Origin: Desulfuromonadales bacterium
GTDB lineage: Bacteria; Desulfobacterota; Desulfuromonadia; Desulfuromonadales; JACZKF01
Assembly (NCBI GenBank): GCA_029289095.1
Contig: JARFUG010000033.1
Coordinates: 1-35,656, forward strand
DNA: 35,656 bases
Direction: 5' to 3'
The notes beneath the pieces were generated by a model that did not search any database, was not told where the DNA came from, and worked only from the letters and a program-made list of their open reading frames with translations. Positions 33,939 through 35,656 of the stretch are shown here, piece after piece. Within the stretch, counting starts at the first letter, position 1. Every line of letters starts with the position of its first letter. The translations under genes were made by a program, and so were the position numbers.

Positions 33939-35003
33939 ATGCTGGAAGATATACGAAGTAAAATCGGAAACGGAAAACCTATCGCCCACGCCGAGGCCCT
34001 CTTTCTCCTCACCGAGGCCGACCTCCTTTCCGTGGGGAAACTGGCCGACGCCATCCGCCGGCGCAAGCATCCCCACGGCAGGGTGACTTTCGTCGTCGAC
34101 CGCAACGTCAACTACACCAACATTTGCCAGTCGCAGTGCCGATTCTGCGCCTTCTATCGCACCGCGGACGCCACCGACGCCTACGTCCTTCCCTACGAGA
34201 CGATCTTCCGCAAGGTCGCGGAGCTCGTCGAGAAGGGCGGGACCCAGCTCCTCATGCAAGGGGGGCTTCACCCTGATCTCAAGATCGAGTGGTTCGAGGC
34301 GCTCTTCCGCGAACTCAAGGGGCGCTTCCCGCAGGTGCAGATCCACTCCCTCTCCCCCGCCGAGGTGATCCATCTCGCCGCTCTCTCGGGCCTCTCCATG
34401 CCCGAGTGCCTGAGGCGCCTGCAGGCGGCCGGGCTCGATTCGGTCCCGGGAGGGGGGGCCGAGGTGCTGGTCGACGAGGTGCGCAAGGAGATCTCCCCCA
34501 ACAAGATCGGCTGGCGCGAGTGGGCCTCGGTCATGGAGGAGGCCCATCGCCTGGGAATGCGCACCACCGCGACGATGATGTTCGGCTCGAAGGAGGGGCC
34601 CTCGGACATCGTCGAGCATCTCTTCCGGGTGCGGGAGATCCAGGCGCGAACCGGCGGCTTCACTGCCTTCATCCCCTGGACCTTCCAGCCCGAAAACACC
34701 GAGCTCGGCGGCGAGACGGCGGGAGGGGTCGACTACCTCAAGGTCCTCGCCCTCTCGCGCATCGTCCTCGACAACGTGGAGAACATCCAGGCGAGCTGGG
34801 TGACCCAAGGGGCGATGATGGCCCAGGTCGCCCTCTTCTTCGGGGCCAACGACCTGGGGGGGACGATGCTCGAGGAAAACGTCGTCGCCGCCGCCGGCTG
34901 CTCCTTCCGTCTCTCCGTCGACGAGGTCATCGAGATCGCCCGGGGAGCGGGATTTGTCCCGGCGAGGCGAACGACTGGGTACGAAATACTTGAGGAATAT
35001 TGA
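33939..35003 (+). CDS. mqnC: Cyclic dehypoxanthinyl futalosine synthase, radical SAM
   Basis: Radical SAM enzyme that cyclises dehypoxanthinyl futalosine, the step after futalosine hydrolase (MqnB). The 354 residues carry C63, C67 and C70 in ICQSQCRFCAFY, the motif context typical of MqnC. GGLHPDLKIEWFE, SVPGGGAEV, IPWTFQPENT and GGTMLEENVV also fit. It is a paralogue of mqnE upstream, with which it shares the fold and many motifs. It starts 15 bases after the preceding repeat and stops just before the next one. MqnB and MqnD genes are not in this window. Confidence 0.93.
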   Translation: MLEDIRSKIGNGKPIAHAEALFLLTEADLLSVGKLADAIRRRKHPHGRVTFVVDRNVNYTNICQSQCRFCAFYRTADATDAYVLPYETIFRKVAELVEKGGTQLLMQGGLHPDLKIEWFEALFRELKGRFPQVQIHSLSPAEVIHLAALSGLSMPECLRRLQAAGLDSVPGGGAEVLVDEVRKEISPNKIGWREWASVMEEAHRLGMRTTATMMFGSKEGPSDIVEHLFRVREIQARTGGFTAFIPWTFQPENTELGGETAGGVDYLKVLALSRIVLDNVENIQASWVTQGAMMAQVALFFGANDLGGTMLEENVVAAAGCSFRLSVDEVIEIARGAGFVPARRTTGYEILEEY

Positions 35004-35008
35004 TTTAA

Positions 35009-35085
35009 ACCGCGGAGGACGCGGAGATCGCGGAGACAGACCCAAAGAAGGTTTTCTCCGCGACCTCCGCGCTCTCCGCGGTAAA
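35009..35085. repeat. Imperfect inverted repeat of CGCGGAGA units between mqnC and hisC
   Basis: The left arm at 35009-35036 is built of three CGCGGAG units. The right arm ends CTCTCCGCGGT and is its complement at 25 of 28 positions, with TTTA and TAAA outside on each side. The arms are each an internal tandem repeat of about nine bases. The loop is about 20 bases. It lies right after the mqnC stop and 17 bases before hisC. Confidence 0.85.
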
Positions 35086-35102
35086 TACTTTTGGAGAAAT
35101 CA

Positions 35103-35656
35103 ATGACTACCCTTCGTCGCAACATCGCCGAGATGGCCGGCTACGTCCCCGGGTATCAGCCCGAGGACGAATCGGCCTGGATCAAGCTCAACACCAACGA
35201 AAACCCCTATCCCCCTTCACCGAAAGTCTTCGAGGCGATCCGCGCCGAGCTCGGCAATGAGGGGGGAAGTCTGCGCAAGTACCCCGATGCCGCTAGCCGA
35301 AAGGCCCGGGACGCTGCGGCGCGCCTCTACGGTTTCGATCCCGAGTGGATCGTCATGGCCAACGGCTCCGACGAGGTGCTGAACAGCCTCATTCGGGCCT
35401 TCGCCGGCGAAGGCGAGGAGATCGCCTACGTGCACCCCTCCTACTCCTACTACGCCACTCTGGCCGAGATCCAGGGGGCGCGGGTGCGCACCTTCGCCCT
35501 GAACCCCGACTATTCCCTCAAGGACTTCCCCGAGCGTTACGAGGGAAAGCTCTTTTTTCTCACCAATCCCAATGCACCCCTGGGGGTCCTCTTCCCCCGA
35601 GAGTTCGTCGAGGAGCTCTCCGAGCGCGTCGCCGGGACGCTGGTAGTCGATGAGGC
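35103..35656 (+). CDS. hisC: Histidinol-phosphate aminotransferase, N-terminal part cut by the window end
   Basis: PLP enzyme of histidine biosynthesis, which transfers an amino group from glutamate to imidazole-acetol phosphate. The 184 visible residues are the first half: the start [20 protein letters not shown], the [12 protein letters not shown] motif, the [14 protein letters not shown] segment, the [10 protein letters not shown] turn, and VVDEA near the end of the window. The PLP lysine lies beyond the edge. GGAG precedes the ATG by nine bases. Other HisC-like enzymes act on phenylalanine or tyrosine, but the N-terminus fits HisC well. Confidence 0.88.
   Translation, partial: MTTLRRNIAEMAGYVPGYQPEDESAWIKLNTNENPYPPSPKVFEAIRAELGNEGGSLRKYPDAASRKARDAAARLYGFDPEWIVMANGSDEVLNSLIRAFAGEGEEIAYVHPSYSYYATLAEIQGARVRTFALNPDYSLKDFPERYEGKLFFLTNPNAPLGVLFPREFVEELSERVAGTLVVDE

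Noticed and set aside
32588-34111. Long minus-strand frame opposite mqnE and the start of mqnC
   Set aside because: Crosses an intergenic repeat and two well-identified genes; composition typical of antisense to GC-rich genes.
31940-35085. CRISPR array or riboswitches in the menaquinone block
   Set aside because: The repeats differ from each other, occur once each and lack regular spacers. No known riboswitch core is visible.

Overview
The window looks like chromosome of an anaerobic, respiring deltaproteobacterium of the Desulfuromonadales/Geobacterales type. This is inferred from a 14-subunit complex I operon with separate nuoC and nuoD, a NuoF carrying extra iron-sulfur domains, futalosine-pathway menaquinone genes, a bacteriohemerythrin and high GC. 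No rRNA, tRNA, CRISPR array, transposase or prophage gene is visible.

Region 1 (1-16344): the tail of an unidentified gene, then a 265-base control region with a perfect 16-base palindrome just upstream of a sigma70-like promoter, then nuoABCDEFGHIJKLMN in canonical order. One extra gene, a zinc-ribbon/TPR protein, sits between nuoG and nuoH. NuoF and NuoG carry more Fe-S motifs than the E. coli/Thermus type. A strong intrinsic terminator closes the operon.

Region 2 (16345-19103): a lone GH65 disaccharide phosphorylase with its own candidate promoter. It is followed by a very small minus-strand gene for a 44-residue signal-peptide-like protein.

Region 3 (19104-24686): hyuA, a Nudix hydrolase, hyuB and a UbiD-family prenylated-FMN decarboxylase. 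All are co-directional and this may be one carboxylation/decarboxylation module of unknown substrate.

Region 4 (24740-29780): an MCE/Mla-type lipid ABC transporter (STAS-MlaE fusion, MlaF, MlaD, PqiC-like lipoprotein) with overlapping genes, followed by a bacteriohemerythrin and a patatin-like lipase.

Region 5 (29781-31050): a 63-residue hypothetical protein, two mutually exclusive hairpins ending in a T-run, an NfeD-like membrane protein and, on the minus strand, a small zinc-ribbon protein.

Region 6 (31063-35656): UbiA prenyltransferase (MqnP-type), UbiX flavin prenyltransferase, MqnE and MqnC, then a hisC cut by the window end. Each of the four junctions in this block carries a different repeat, three of them palindromic. 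UbiX makes the prenyl-FMN needed by UbiD enzymes, so the decarboxylase of region 3 may depend on this block. Complex I would reduce the menaquinone made here, so the window joins the quinone-reducing machine to synthesis of its quinone.
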